From: Thermaurantimonas aggregans
GTDB lineage: Bacteria > Bacteroidota > Bacteroidia > Flavobacteriales > Schleiferiaceae
Assembly: GCF_003851885.1 (NCBI RefSeq)
Contig: NZ_BHZE01000017.1
Span: forward strand, 1-60,429
Direction: 5' to 3'
DNA length: 60,429 nt
Under the pieces are notes generated by a model. The model was not told the origin of the DNA, made no database searches, and saw only the letters and a list, made by a program, of their open reading frames with translations. The translations under genes and the position numbers were made by a program. Below, piece after piece: positions 35,693 to 45,029 of the stretch; positions within the stretch are counted from its first letter, which is position 1; every line of letters begins with the position of its first letter.

Positions 35693-38440
35693 AAGCTTAA
35701 GAGCGCCAATCTTAACCAAGATTTTCAAAATTCGTTCCTAATACAAAATACTTTTGCCCGTTTTAATCACGAACTCTTTCCAAAATTAGTAGCTATTAAC
35801 TTACAGATTTCTGAAAATATACACAACTTTTCAACGCTGCTATGTGTGTTGTTCCTTCTGATGATGGGAACCACTGCACGTGGACAGTCAAATGATTCGC
35901 TGGTGGTGCCGGCGTCACTTGGTGGCTCAAAACGGGTAATCAAAACTTCAAAAACCTTGCTCGATGTGGTGAAATACACAGCCGATGACACCATATCGAT
36001 ATCAGCCACCGATAACTACGCCTTGCTGTACAACAACGCTCGGGTGGAATACGAAAACATCTCGCTTAAAGCCGGCAAAATCATCATCTACCTCAAAACC
36101 AACGAACTGGTAGCTATGGGAATACGCGACTCAGCAGGCCGAGTGATTCAAAAACCGGTATTTACCGAAGACGGCAAGTCGTATAACACCGATACAATTC
36201 GCTATAACTTCGACACCAAGCGGGCTAAAATCAAAAAAGTTATCACTCAAGAAGGCGAAGGGTTTCTGCACGGTGAGGAAGTGAAGATGATGGAAGACCA
36301 GGTGCTTTACATCCGAAGAGCATCCTTTACCACTTGCAGCCACGAGCATCCCCACTTCCGCATCGTAACGCAAAAAACGAAAGTGATCCCTGGCAAGCAA
36401 ATCGTTACAGGACCGGCTTTTCTCGAAATGCTCGACATTCCGACTCCAGTGATTGTGCCTTTTGGTTTTTTCCCGACCATTCAAAAGCAAAAATCTGGTT
36501 TTATACTGCCGGGCTACACCAACAACGCCGAGCGCGGATATGGCCTAACGAATCTCGGCTTTTACTGGGCAGCGAGTCCGTACTGGGACATGCAAATCTC
36601 TGCCGATATCTACACCATGGGCGGTTTTCAGCTGCGCACGGCCAACCGCTATGCCCGCCGTTATAAATTCAGCGGTAATGTAAACATGACCCTCAATCGA
36701 CTGATTGTAGGTAAGCCTATCTATGCTGAATTTGGCAAGTACATTAATCAAAGCGACTTTCAAATCACGTGGTCGCACGCTCAAGACCCCAAGGCTCGTC
36801 CTGATTTAAATTTTACAGCCAACCTCAACTTCGTAACCACCAATTTTTACCGCACTAGCACCTTCCAGCAAAACAACGTACTGAACAACAACATCGGTTC
36901 GTCCATCAATCTGGTAAAAACCTTTCCAGGCAGACCCATTTCGCTGAACATAGGTGTAAACCACCGACAAAACCTCCAAAACGGCCGTGTGGACTTAAAC
37001 TTGCCAGAACTGGCTCTCAACATCACACGGGTATTGCCCTTCAAAAAGAAAAATGCCACCAGACTGCCCCGCTGGTACGAGGAGATAGGCTTTAATTACT
37101 CGCTGAACTTCAGAAACTCTGTATCATTCATTTTGGATTCGATCGGAGCCAATCCTTTAGAACAACTTTTAAAAAGGTCCGTTAACGGCATCAGTCATCG
37201 GATACCTTTTTCAGGCAACTACCGCATTTTGAAGCATATTACAATGGTGCCCTCCTTTAGCTTCAACTCGAGGTGGTATTTCCAATCGTACTCTTATGCA
37301 TACAGCGACTCGCTCAAGCGCGCAGTGATAACGGATACGCTGAGAGGTTTTAGTATGCTCAACGACTTTTCGACTTCCGTACAGTTCAGCACCAAGCTGT
37401 ATGGAATTTTCAACTACAAGTACGGACCTCTAAAAGCCTTGCGGCATGTAATGACACCTCGACTTGGCCTGAGCTATACGCCCGACTTCGCTTCGCCCAG
37501 CTGGCGAGGATTTGCTGGTAATCCTTATCAACTCGTACAAGTGGACACCAGCGGAAAGCTCGGATTTCAAAACCGCTTTCAAGGGGCAGTTTTTGGCACG
37601 CCTGGCCTCGGTATGCAGGGATTAGTGAGCTTTGGGCTCGACAACATTTTAGACGCTAAATTCAAAAGCAAACGCGACTCGACAGGCGAAACCAAAGTAA
37701 TGCTGATCGAAGGTTTTTCAATCGACGGAAACTACAACATGGCAGCCCCCGACTACAAGTGGAGCATTGTAAATGTAACAGCGCGCACCTCTCTCTTCAA
37801 GGGCAAATTGAACATCAACTATACTACTTCTTTCGACCCTTATTCCCTTGATTCGCTCGGCAATCGCATTCCTGTGCTCGAAATCGATAAAACTGGCCGA
37901 CTTCTTCGCCAGCAGGCTACCACGCTAAACCTGGGCACGAGCATCAGCAGCTCCACCTTCGACCGTTGGTTTGGAAAATCGGCGGAAAGCAATAAGGACA
38001 ATTCCGCAGGCTCAGTGCCAAAGGACGACTTCAACCCGGCAGGTGTTACGGCTGGTGACATCAATTACTACAGTCCGGTGACCTATGTGGACTATATGGC
38101 TAAGTGGTCGCTATCAGTTAACTATGCTTTGGCCATTAGCCCCAATCCAGCTCTTGGACAAACGAACATTGTACAATCTATGATGTTTAGCGGCAACATC
38201 GAACTCACCCAAAATTGGAACATCAATTTCAACTCTGGCTACGACCTGGTGCGCAAGCAAATCGGTTTTACAAACATCAATATTACTCGAAATCTCCATT
38301 GCTGGAATTTATCTTTTAGTTGGGTTCCGGTTGGCTTTCAGAAATCCTATTTCATCACCATCAATGCAAAAGCAGGCATGCTGCGCGACTTGAAATTCGA
38401 CCGGCGAAGGGGTGTTGGCGACTTCCCGGCGGTATTATGA
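35612..38440 (+). CDS. LptD-like LPS assembly outer-membrane protein
   Basis: Large outer-membrane barrel of the Bacteroidota LptD (OstA-like) family. The N-terminal OstA/LptA-like jellyroll is visible around residues 105-230 of this frame (YNNARVEYENISLKAGKIIIYL, SYNTDTIRYNFDTKRAKIK, EVKMMEDQVLYIRRASFTTC). A long region of alternating amphipathic strands follows up to the C-terminus. The start is uncertain. The hydrophobic signal-like core (STLLCVLFLLMMG, coded at about 35834-35872) has no ATG shortly before it, and the first in-frame ATG gives a long leader overlapping the amidase gene. A non-ATG start near 35793-35821 (ATT or ATA codons) is possible. The protein inserts lipopolysaccharide into the outer leaflet. 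Confidence 0.82.
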   Translation: MKYFKSRQKNFHTDYYCNEFEIFVNFHKLKSANLNQDFQNSFLIQNTFARFNHELFPKLVAINLQISENIHNFSTLLCVLFLLMMGTTARGQSNDSLVVPASLGGSKRVIKTSKTLLDVVKYTADDTISISATDNYALLYNNARVEYENISLKAGKIIIYLKTNELVAMGIRDSAGRVIQKPVFTEDGKSYNTDTIRYNFDTKRAKIKKVITQEGEGFLHGEEVKMMEDQVLYIRRASFTTCSHEHPHFRIVTQKTKVIPGKQIVTGPAFLEMLDIPTPVIVPFGFFPTIQKQKSGFILPGYTNNAERGYGLTNLGFYWAASPYWDMQISADIYTMGGFQLRTANRYARRYKFSGNVNMTLNRLIVGKPIYAEFGKYINQSDFQITWSHAQDPKARPDLNFTANLNFVTTNFYRTSTFQQNNVLNNNIGSSINLVKTFPGRPISLNIGVNHRQNLQNGRVDLNLPELALNITRVLPFKKKNATRLPRWYEEIGFNYSLNFRNSVSFILDSIGANPLEQLLKRSVNGISHRIPFSGNYRILKHITMVPSFSFNSRWYFQSYSYAYSDSLKRAVITDTLRGFSMLNDFSTSVQFSTKLYGIFNYKYGPLKALRHVMTPRLGLSYTPDFASPSWRGFAGNPYQLVQVDTSGKLGFQNRFQGAVFGTPGLGMQGLVSFGLDNILDAKFKSKRDSTGETKVMLIEGFSIDGNYNMAAPDYKWSIVNVTARTSLFKGKLNINYTTSFDPYSLDSLGNRIPVLEIDKTGRLLRQQATTLNLGTSISSSTFDRWFGKSAESNKDNSAGSVPKDDFNPAGVTAGDINYYSPVTYVDYMAKWSLSVNYALAISPNPALGQTNIVQSMMFSGNIELTQNWNINFNSGYDLVRKQIGFTNINITRNLHCWNLSFSWVPVGFQKSYFITINAKAGMLRDLKFDRRRGVGDFPAVL

Positions 38441-38452
38441 AGATGCGAGCGT

Positions 38453-39223
38453 ATGGAAATTTTGGCTCTCAAGGAATTTTTAGATCAAAAAGCCCACTAC
38501 TACGAAAGCGAAATATTTATTCCCGACGATCCTGTTTCGGTACCACATCGCTTTCGGCTGAAAAACGACATTGAAATCGCCGGATTGCTCACAGCCACCA
38601 TCAGCTGGGGCAATCGAAAGTCCATCATCAAAAGTGCTAATTTTTTAATGCAATTGATGGACGACGCCCCGTATGACTTTGTGATGCATCATTCACCAAA
38701 AGAACTGAAAAGACTCTCTCGATTTGTGCATCGCACGTTTAATGCGGAAGATGCTCTATTTTTCGTTAAAGCACTGCACCAGTACTATCAGCGATTCGAC
38801 AGCCTTGAAGAGGCTTTTTTACCAAAAGAGGGCGAAAAGGACTTAATGGAGGCTATTGCTCGGTTTCGCCAGTTGATGCTGCAGCTGCAGCCCACTACTC
38901 GAAGTGGAAAGCACATAGCCGACCCCTCCACCGGCTCAGCTGCCAAACGCATTCACATGTACCTGCGATGGATGGTTCGCAGCGAAAAAGGAGGTGTGGA
39001 CTTCGGATTGTGGAGGAGCATCTCGCCGGCTCTTTTGAGCTGTCCGCTCGATGTACACACCGGAACTACCGCAAGAGCTCTGGGGCTCATTACACGCAAG
39101 CAAAACGATCGCAGGGCTGTGGAAGAGCTGGACAAGGTATTGAGAACTTTTGACCCCATCGACCCGGTGAAATACGACTTCGCCCTTTTTGGAATTGGAA
39201 TGGAAAAGAAAATAAAACTTTAA
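38453..39223 (+). CDS. TIGR02757 family protein (DUF2400)
   Basis: Cytoplasmic protein of unknown function in a family common in Bacteroidota and deltaproteobacterial lineages. Visible family-like segments: PDDPVSVPHRF, ATISWGNRKSIIKSANFLM, and near the C-terminus KRIHMYLRWMVRSEKGGVDFGLW, LSCPLDVHTGTTARALGL and LDKVLRTFDPIDPVKYDFALFGIG. The helical C-terminal half with conserved Asp/His is reminiscent of HhH-GPD DNA glycosylases, but this is only an impression. 256 aa is usual. The start lies 12 bp after the LptD stop, so co-transcription is likely. Confidence 0.88.
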   Translation: MEILALKEFLDQKAHYYESEIFIPDDPVSVPHRFRLKNDIEIAGLLTATISWGNRKSIIKSANFLMQLMDDAPYDFVMHHSPKELKRLSRFVHRTFNAEDALFFVKALHQYYQRFDSLEEAFLPKEGEKDLMEAIARFRQLMLQLQPTTRSGKHIADPSTGSAAKRIHMYLRWMVRSEKGGVDFGLWRSISPALLSCPLDVHTGTTARALGLITRKQNDRRAVEELDKVLRTFDPIDPVKYDFALFGIGMEKKIKL

Positions 39224-39232
39224 AGGTCGGTT

Positions 39233-39691
39233 TTAAATTCTCACGGCATCAGGCACTAAGAGGGTGTAATCACCACCGTTGCGAATAACATCTCTTACAA
39301 TGCTACTCGAGATGTACGAATGCCCTGAGGAGGTGAGTAAAAAAACTGTATCGAGCTCGGGCATTAACTTCCGGTTAGTTTGAGCAACTGCTTTTTCGAA
39401 CTCGAAATCGGCCGGATTGCGAAGGCCGCGAAGGATGAAGCGCGCGTTTACCTTCTTGCAATAGTTTACTGTAAGGCCTTCGTATGAATCGACGCTTATG
39501 TTGCTGCGCTTTTCAAACGTCTTGCGAATCCACTCCATGCGTTGCTCAAGCGAAAACATGTAGGTTTTGTTGGAATTGACCCCTACGGCTACAATGATGT
39601 GGTCGAAAAGCTCGGCTGCACGACAAATGACGTCGTAATGCCCCTTAGTGATGGGGTCAAACGACCCCGGAAAAACGGCTATGCGCTGCAT
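39233..39691 (-). CDS. coaD: Phosphopantetheine adenylyltransferase
   Basis: Transfers AMP from ATP to 4'-phosphopantetheine in coenzyme A synthesis. Nucleotidyl-transferase fold with the T/HxGH motif in GSFDPITKGHYDVI (His18), the substrate region ILRGLRNPADFEFE, and the ATP-binding YISSSIVRDVI near residue 127. 152 aa is the normal length. The first base of the gene overlaps the ddl stop codon by one base, so both are one transcript. It is convergent with the TIGR02757 gene, 9 bp between stops; no clear terminator between them. Confidence 0.97.
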   Translation of the reverse strand: MQRIAVFPGSFDPITKGHYDVICRAAELFDHIIVAVGVNSNKTYMFSLEQRMEWIRKTFEKRSNISVDSYEGLTVNYCKKVNARFILRGLRNPADFEFEKAVAQTNRKLMPELDTVFLLTSSGHSYISSSIVRDVIRNGGDYTLLVPDAVRI

Positions 39692-40674
39692 TAGGCTTGG
39701 CGTTTTAACGCGTTAAAAATACAGGCTGAAAATAGTTCAGGCAGCCCAATACCGAGATAAGCGGCTTGACGCGGTAAGATGGATTGCTCAGAAAGGCCGG
39801 GTACCGTGTTGATTTCGATTAAAACTGGATCTGATCTGTCGGGCACGATGAAGTCAATCCGACACAATCCGCTTAAATTCAGCAATTTGTACACTTCTTC
39901 TACAGTTCGCTTGATGTATTCTGCGGCTTCTGGACGTATGCGTGCCGGGGTGATTTCTTGCGACTTGCCACTGTACTTGGCGTTGTAATCAAAAAACTCA
40001 CCTGCCGGCACTATTTCGGTAATTTCTAATGCTCTGACTTCACCAAAAACGCTCGTTACACCACACGACACTTCAATGCCCTTCACCATCTGCTCGATGA
40101 GGATGAGCTTATCGATTTGGCGAGCAACTTCAATGGCTTTGGGCAAATCATCAGGAGTAGTCACTTTTGATACGCCTACACTGCTGCCGCTTTTTGCGGG
40201 TTTTACAAAAACGGGGAAACCAAGCTCCTCCCCTACTTTTTGAGGATCGACAGCTTCAGTTGTATAAATGCCTTTGGGTACCATGAAGCCCATTTTTGCC
40301 AAGTAAGCATTGCACTCGGCTTTGCTGAAAGTGAGGGCCATGGGCAAAACGCCACCGGTGGTATAGGGCACGCGAAGCATATCGAGCATACCTTGAACGA
40401 TGCCGTCTTCTCCAGGCGTGCCATGAATGGCAATAAAGGCTACATCGAAAGTGTACTCGGCATCCTCTGTACGAAACCCAAACGGGCTCAGCACAGCTGG
40501 AACTTCGCCTTGTAGGGTTTGGACGAATAATCCATCAGTGCGAACATCAACGAGGTATTTATCAAACGTATCTGAAGGCAAATGGTCGAAGACGACTTTT
40601 CCGCTTTTGAGGGAGATTTCGCGCTCGGCGCTATATCCGCCGTAGAGTACTGCTACACAAATTTTCTCTGACAT
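39691..40674 (-). CDS. ddl: D-alanine--D-alanine ligase
   Basis: ATP-grasp enzyme making D-Ala-D-Ala for peptidoglycan. N-terminal VAVLYGGYSAEREISLKSG (Glu that binds the first D-Ala), central FVKPAKSGSSVGVSKV (ATP-binding Lys and Ser loop), and C-terminal LCRIDFIVPDRSDPVLIEINTVPGLSEQSILP (metal-binding Asp/Glu/Asn). 327 aa fits. Upstream on the minus strand, TAGCTTTG at 40698-40705 is a consensus -7 box, giving a leader of roughly 20 nt. No resistance-type (D-Lac or D-Ser) specificity can be read from the motifs alone. Confidence 0.97.
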   Translation of the reverse strand: MSEKICVAVLYGGYSAEREISLKSGKVVFDHLPSDTFDKYLVDVRTDGLFVQTLQGEVPAVLSPFGFRTEDAEYTFDVAFIAIHGTPGEDGIVQGMLDMLRVPYTTGGVLPMALTFSKAECNAYLAKMGFMVPKGIYTTEAVDPQKVGEELGFPVFVKPAKSGSSVGVSKVTTPDDLPKAIEVARQIDKLILIEQMVKGIEVSCGVTSVFGEVRALEITEIVPAGEFFDYNAKYSGKSQEITPARIRPEAAEYIKRTVEEVYKLLNLSGLCRIDFIVPDRSDPVLIEINTVPGLSEQSILPRQAAYLGIGLPELFSACIFNALKRQA

Positions 40675-40697
40675 GCTGTTTGCTCAGTAAGTGGCAA

Positions 40698-40705
40698 CAA
40701 AGCTA
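40698..40705 (-). promoter_or_regulatory. -7 promoter box of ddl-coaD
   Basis: The minus strand reads TAGCTTTG, an exact TAnnTTTG match, 23 bp before the ddl ATG. A -33 element is not obvious. Confidence 0.5.
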
Positions 40706-41064
40706 TACAGCGGTCAGTGATGGTGCACTGTGGAGTGAAGGGTGTGCATGGCTGAGGCTTTAAAAAGATAAATACTCAAGGTAGTTTGAGGTCGGGCATT
40801 TGGTCTCCTTGAGAAAAATAAAGTGACTATAAGTGGCAAAAATCTGATTGACAACGGATTGGAAAGTTTCAACGGACGAAAATGAGGCTGGAGGAGCCAG
40901 TACGCGCGTGGAACTGCTGAAACGATTTGGACTGTTCCTTTTGAGAGGGATAAAAGCGAATATGAGCGAATAGCAACAGACAAAGTCAGCTATCGCTGTT
41001 GTGTCTGGGTAAACCCTCCCAAAAAAGAATAAAAAAGTATGGAATTTCCGCTAACTAGCGGGAA
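40706..41064. other. Intergenic stretch without a recognised gene
   Basis: About 360 bp between the ddl promoter region and the hbd terminator. An 89-codon minus-strand frame exists, but its composition (no known motif, biased toward Leu/Ser/Arg) does not look like a real gene. Two hairpin-like pieces are seen: CAACAGACA...TGTTGTGTCTG (about 40974-41010), and TTTCCGCTA with TAGCGGGAAA at about 41045-41065. It could be a decayed gene or a small RNA region; nothing firmer can be said. Confidence 0.4.
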
Positions 41065-41097
41065 ATAAAAAAAGCCGCCTCAACGGGAGACGGCTTT
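41065..41097 (-). terminator. Rho-independent terminator of the hydroxybutyryl-CoA dehydrogenase gene
   Basis: On the minus strand AAAGCCGTCTC pairs with GAGGCGGCTTT (11 bp, one G-U) around a 5-nt loop and is followed by seven T. It starts 20 nt after the stop codon. Confidence 0.88.
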
Positions 41098-41116
41098 GAG
41101 CAAGAAACAGAGTGTT

Positions 41117-42010
41117 TTATTTCTTGGCAAACATTCGACTGACCTTCGTGGCTTTTGGGCCTTCGGAGTAGTCGTAAAAGCCTTCACCACTCTTAACGCC
41201 CAGTTTGCCGGCAGTGACCATATTGATAAGCAGCGGACAGGGTGCGTACTTAGGATTGCCCAGTCCGTCGTGCAGCACTCTAAGGATAGCTAAGCACACG
41301 TCGAGGCCGATAAAGTCAGCCAACTGAAGTGGACCCATTGGATGAGCCATTCCAAGGCGCATAATAGAGTCGATTTCTTCAACGCCGGCTACTCCCTCGT
41401 GCAGCGCGATGATAGCTTCGTTGATCATCGGCATCAGGATGCGGTTTGATACGAAGCCGGGGTAGTCGTTACACGGCACAGGTATCTTGTCGAGGGCTTT
41501 GGAGAGTTCGGTGATTTTATCGGTAGTTTCGTCGGAGGTGCTGTAGCCGCGGATGATTTCGACCAGCTTCATGATAGGCACGGGATTCATAAAGTGCATG
41601 CCAATAACACGGTCAGGCCTTCGAGTGGCTGCAGCAATGCGTGTGATGGAAATTGAAGAAGTGTTAGAAGCTAAGATGGTGTGCTCTGGAGTACTGGCAC
41701 AGAGGTCGGCAAAGATGCGCAGTTTTAGATCCAGGTTTTCGGTAGCTGCCTCCACTACGAGGTCGGCATTGGCCACGCCGGCTTTTAAGTCGGTGAAAGG
41801 AGTTATGTTTTTGAGGGCTTGTTCTTTATCAGCTTCAGTGATGGTGCCTTTAGCTACCTGGCGATCGAGGTTTTTTGCGATGGTGGCGAGGCCTTTCTGA
41901 AGGCTGGCATCATTGATATCGATGAGCGATACGCTGTATCCCTTCTGTGCAAAGACGTGAGCAATGCCATTGCCCATAGTGCCTGCTCCTACTACTGCTA
42001 TGTTTTTCAT
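41117..42010 (-). CDS. 3-hydroxybutyryl-CoA dehydrogenase
   Basis: NAD(P)-dependent 3-hydroxyacyl-CoA dehydrogenase of the single-domain Hbd/PaaH type. Rossmann motif VVGAGTMGNGIAHVFAQKG at residues 5-23, catalytic His in IGMHFMNPVPIMKLVEII, and the C-terminal helical domain NDYPGFVSNRILMPMINEA with GMAHPMGPLQLADFIGLD. 297 aa is slightly longer than the clostridial enzyme (about 282). The reaction is acetoacetyl-CoA to (S)-3-hydroxybutyryl-CoA or the reverse in fatty-acid or amino-acid degradation. No thiolase or crotonase is adjacent. A near-consensus -7 box (TACTTTAG) lies upstream, and a strong terminator downstream makes it monocistronic. Confidence 0.94.
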   Translation of the reverse strand: MKNIAVVGAGTMGNGIAHVFAQKGYSVSLIDINDASLQKGLATIAKNLDRQVAKGTITEADKEQALKNITPFTDLKAGVANADLVVEAATENLDLKLRIFADLCASTPEHTILASNTSSISITRIAAATRRPDRVIGMHFMNPVPIMKLVEIIRGYSTSDETTDKITELSKALDKIPVPCNDYPGFVSNRILMPMINEAIIALHEGVAGVEEIDSIMRLGMAHPMGPLQLADFIGLDVCLAILRVLHDGLGNPKYAPCPLLINMVTAGKLGVKSGEGFYDYSEGPKATKVSRMFAKK

Positions 42011-42103
42011 TCCGTTGGCGATTGTTGGTTTTTAAGATATCGGGGCGCTAAAGTACTGTGCATTTGAGTGCTATGATAAATGAACTACAATGTCAAGTGC
42101 ACA

Positions 42104-42658
42104 TCAACGGATGCGGTCGGGATTGGAGCGTATAAAGGCCTCCCAAGAGTTACCGCCTCTGCTAGAGGGGAGGGTTTGTTGCTGATAAATGTGGGTAATA
42201 GCTACAGCGAGGGCATCAGTAGCATCGAGGGTGGCTGCAGTGGTTGGCAAGGTGTACTGAGCCGCTAACAGGGCTGCCACTTGCTCCTTAGTAGCGCTGC
42301 CACGGCCGGTGATGCTCTGTTTGATCTTTCGTGGAGAATACTCGGCTACCGATAATCCTCTGTACAGTGCTGCTGCGATGACTACGCCCTGTGCGCGACC
42401 CAGTTTGTGCATCGATTGCACGTTTTCACCGTAAAAGGGTGCCTCTATGGCCAATTCAGTAGGTGTGTAGCTGTCGATAATGTCGAGGATTTTTTCGAAA
42501 ATGATTTTTAACCGCTGTAAGGCATCAGCTTCAGAGCGCAACCGCACGATATCGCAACTTGTAACAGTGATTTTGCTACCCAACTGTTCGGCTATGGCGT
42601 AGCCAAGCACCTGCGTACCGGGATCAACTCCTAATATTATTTTTTTTTTAAGTTCCAT
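42104..42658 (-). CDS. ruvC: Holliday junction resolvase RuvC
   Basis: Dimeric endonuclease that resolves Holliday junctions with RuvAB in recombination repair. RNase-H-like fold with acidic catalytic residues: Asp12 in ILGVDPGTQVLGYA, Glu in LAIEAPFYGENVQSMHKLGRAQ, and Asp in LDATDALAVAITH. The basic substrate region SPRKIKQSITGRGSATKEQV is typical. 184 aa is normal. It is divergent from the glycosyltransferase gene with 33 bp between starts. No ruvA or ruvB is in the window. Confidence 0.96.
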   Translation of the reverse strand: MELKKKIILGVDPGTQVLGYAIAEQLGSKITVTSCDIVRLRSEADALQRLKIIFEKILDIIDSYTPTELAIEAPFYGENVQSMHKLGRAQGVVIAAALYRGLSVAEYSPRKIKQSITGRGSATKEQVAALLAAQYTLPTTAATLDATDALAVAITHIYQQQTLPSSRGGNSWEAFIRSNPDRIR

Positions 42659-42691
42659 TTAATTTTTTTTGTGAATTACTACTTTTAGCTC

Positions 42692-43783
42692 GTGGAATGG
42701 GTCATACTTTCCATCACAAGTATTTCATTTGGTTGGTATCTGTACCTCTTTTATAATGGTAGTAACTACCTAAAAAACAGAGATATAGATAGCCAACATT
42801 TCTTTATAAACAGCACAAAGGTAACCATCGTCATTCCATTTCGCGATGCCACGGAAGAATTGCTCCTGTGGCTCAATGCCTTTGAAAAAGTGAAGTATGC
42901 TGAAAATGCCGAGATACTACTCATTAACGACGGCTCTGTAAACAGCCTTTTAAAGCTGCGCAAGCGAATACCCCTTTACCCCAATGTGCGCCTAATAGAC
43001 CGCAGCCATCAAGGCAAGAAAAAAGCAATTGAGGTAGGTGTAAACCTTGCTTCACACGACATCATTATCTGTACGGATGCCGATACAGTGCCTCAACAAA
43101 ACTGGATAGCCGGCATTTTGGCCTGCTTCACCTCAGATCAAGTGCAAATGGTCTGCGGTAGGGTGATTCCTTCCGGAGGATATTGGCTGGCTCAAATCGA
43201 CTTTTTAGCGCTAATGGCAGCCAGTGAAGTGCTGATTAAAAAGAAGCTACCAGTAATGTGCTCGGGCAGCCATATGGCATTTCGCAAGTCAGCTTTTAAA
43301 GCTGTAGAAGGTTACACAGGTTATTTGCACTTTAAATCAGGCGACGATGTCATTTTGCTCCACAAGATCAAAAATCACTTCGGCAGCCAAAGCATAGGAT
43401 TTAACGACTTTACACAAGCAAGTGTGCAAACACCTATGCCCGATACGGTTGGTCGGTTTTTGAGTCAGCGACAGCGCTGGGGTGGCAAGGCGGTTTTTTA
43501 TCGCGATGGTTTATCGATTAGCCTCGCCGTGGTAGTTTTGATATGCGCCCTGATGACCTATGGCAGCTTTCCAGTGTTTTGGCACAATGCATGGGCATTG
43601 GGCATTTCAGTAATTCTGATTGCTGCTAAGATTCTGACCGATGTTGTACTGATTAAGTCGTATGCCAACGAAATGAGCGTTCCAGTCAAAAGCACTCAAC
43701 TCGCTCTGGCTGTATTGCTCTATCCGGCGTATATTGCGATAGTATTTATGCGGATTCTAGTGAATCCGAATCCGAGATGGTAA
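42692..43783 (+). CDS. Membrane-bound GT2-family glycosyltransferase
   Basis: Inverting sugar transferase of the GT-A fold. A hydrophobic N-terminal segment (about residues 1-22) anchors it, and three hydrophobic segments fill the last 100 residues (about 265-285, 290-315, 335-355). Catalytic parts: VTIVIPFRDATEELLLWL, the metal site CTDADTVPQ (DxD), GDDVILLHK, and SQRQRWGGKAV (QxxRW motif, typical of processive or polyprenyl-linked enzymes). The start is GTG at 42692; no ATG precedes the first hydrophobic segment. Substrate unknown, likely a cell-surface glycan. The histidine kinase gene follows 16 bp later, so they may be co-expressed. Confidence 0.88.
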   Translation: MEWVILSITSISFGWYLYLFYNGSNYLKNRDIDSQHFFINSTKVTIVIPFRDATEELLLWLNAFEKVKYAENAEILLINDGSVNSLLKLRKRIPLYPNVRLIDRSHQGKKKAIEVGVNLASHDIIICTDADTVPQQNWIAGILACFTSDQVQMVCGRVIPSGGYWLAQIDFLALMAASEVLIKKKLPVMCSGSHMAFRKSAFKAVEGYTGYLHFKSGDDVILLHKIKNHFGSQSIGFNDFTQASVQTPMPDTVGRFLSQRQRWGGKAVFYRDGLSISLAVVVLICALMTYGSFPVFWHNAWALGISVILIAAKILTDVVLIKSYANEMSVPVKSTQLALAVLLYPAYIAIVFMRILVNPNPRW

Positions 43784-43799
43784 TAAATTCGACGATCTC

Positions 43800-44969
43800 T
43801 TGAAACGCATTTTAGCTTCCCGCCCTTCTTATACACATTTCTACGCCCGTAAAAACTTCTGGAAAGTCCTCTTGCTCGCATTTATGCTACTGATTGGAGG
43901 GGCAACTCTGTACTACACCGAAAATTTGGCCGGCGCCCTGCGCGAAGAAGAGCGCAAGAAGGTAGAACTCTGGGCTGAAGCCATCAACGTAGCTGCCTAT
44001 GCCGAACCCGGCGAAGACCTCAATCTGGCCAATAAAATCATGGTGACAAACACCACCATACCCATTATACTAGCCGATCAAAACGACAGCATCATAAGCT
44101 ACAACAATCTGTCAGAACACCAGTTGCGCCACCTGCCCGAAACGCTGCAAAAGATGAAACTCAAGGGCAATCGCATCGCCATCGATCTGGGCGATGGACT
44201 GGTGAATGTGCTCTACTACGACGAATCGAAACTGCTCACCCAACTGCGCATTTACCCGCGTATATTGCTCGGCGTCATCGGCTCTTTCATGTTGCTGGCC
44301 TATGTGGCCTTCAGCAGCGCCCGCAAGGCCGAACAAGACCGCGTATGGACCGGCTTAGCCAAAGAAACTGCCCACCAAATCGGCACACCGCTCAGCTCAC
44401 TGCTTGGCTGGCTCGAGATACTCAAAATGGGTGAACTCGACCCACAGATGGTCGAGGAGATGCAAAAAGACCTCGACCGCCTACAGAAAATCACCGGCCG
44501 ATTCTCTAAAATCGGCAGTCAACCCACCCTCGAAGAAGGCGACCTCCGCACCGTAATCGAAAGCAGTACCCTATACCTCAAAGCCCGCATCCCACGCCGG
44601 GTGCACATTCTGCTACAGTTGCCCGACGAACCCGTGGTGCTTCGCTTTAATCCTCTGCTTATGGAGTGGGTTCTCGAAAACCTCATCCGCAATGCCCTCG
44701 ACGCCATCGAAGGCGAAGGCACCATCACCATTACCCTGAGTAAAAACGACAAACGCGTAGAACTCGCTGTAGCCGACACCGGCCGAGGCATACCGCGCCA
44801 TCTGCACAAAACCATCTTTCGCCCCGGCTACACCACCAAAAACCGCGGCTGGGGTCTCGGCCTTTCCCTCGCCCGCCGAATCATCACTGACTACCACGAC
44901 GGCAAAATCTTCGTCGCTCAATCCGAGCCGGGCAAAGGAGCTATGTTCAAAGTGGTGCTGCCGGTTTAA
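43800..44969 (+). CDS. Membrane sensor histidine kinase
   Basis: Two-component sensor kinase of 389 aa. TM1 at about residues 22-40, a periplasmic sensor part of about 110 residues, TM2 at about 153-173, then a short linker without a recognisable HAMP domain. H-box AKETAHQIGTPLSSLLGW with phospho-acceptor His192, N-box LENLIRNALDAI, G1 DTGRGIP, F/G2 region TTKNRGWGLGLSLARRI. The start is TTG (43800), because no ATG precedes TM1. No response regulator is adjacent, so the partner is unknown. It is noticeably richer in G+C than cas9, which begins 60 bp later. Confidence 0.92.
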   Translation: MKRILASRPSYTHFYARKNFWKVLLLAFMLLIGGATLYYTENLAGALREEERKKVELWAEAINVAAYAEPGEDLNLANKIMVTNTTIPIILADQNDSIISYNNLSEHQLRHLPETLQKMKLKGNRIAIDLGDGLVNVLYYDESKLLTQLRIYPRILLGVIGSFMLLAYVAFSSARKAEQDRVWTGLAKETAHQIGTPLSSLLGWLEILKMGELDPQMVEEMQKDLDRLQKITGRFSKIGSQPTLEEGDLRTVIESSTLYLKARIPRRVHILLQLPDEPVVLRFNPLLMEWVLENLIRNALDAIEGEGTITITLSKNDKRVELAVADTGRGIPRHLHKTIFRPGYTTKNRGWGLGLSLARRIITDYHDGKIFVAQSEPGKGAMFKVVLPV

Positions 44970-45006
44970 TCATTTTTAAAGACATTTCATTATTTTAAAA
45001 TAATTT

Positions 45007-45014
45007 TAATTTTG
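45007..45014 (+). promoter_or_regulatory. -7 promoter box of cas9
   Basis: TAATTTTG matches TAnnTTTG exactly and ends 15 bp before the cas9 ATG. The upstream sequence is AT-rich without a clear TTTG at -33. A leader of about 10 nt would result. Confidence 0.5.
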
Positions 45015-45029
45015 TGAAAATATCAACTT

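Noticed and set aside
40714-40983. 89-codon minus-strand frame between ddl and hbd
   Set aside because: No known motif, composition unlike neighbouring genes, and it lies upstream of the ddl promoter box. Treated as non-coding.
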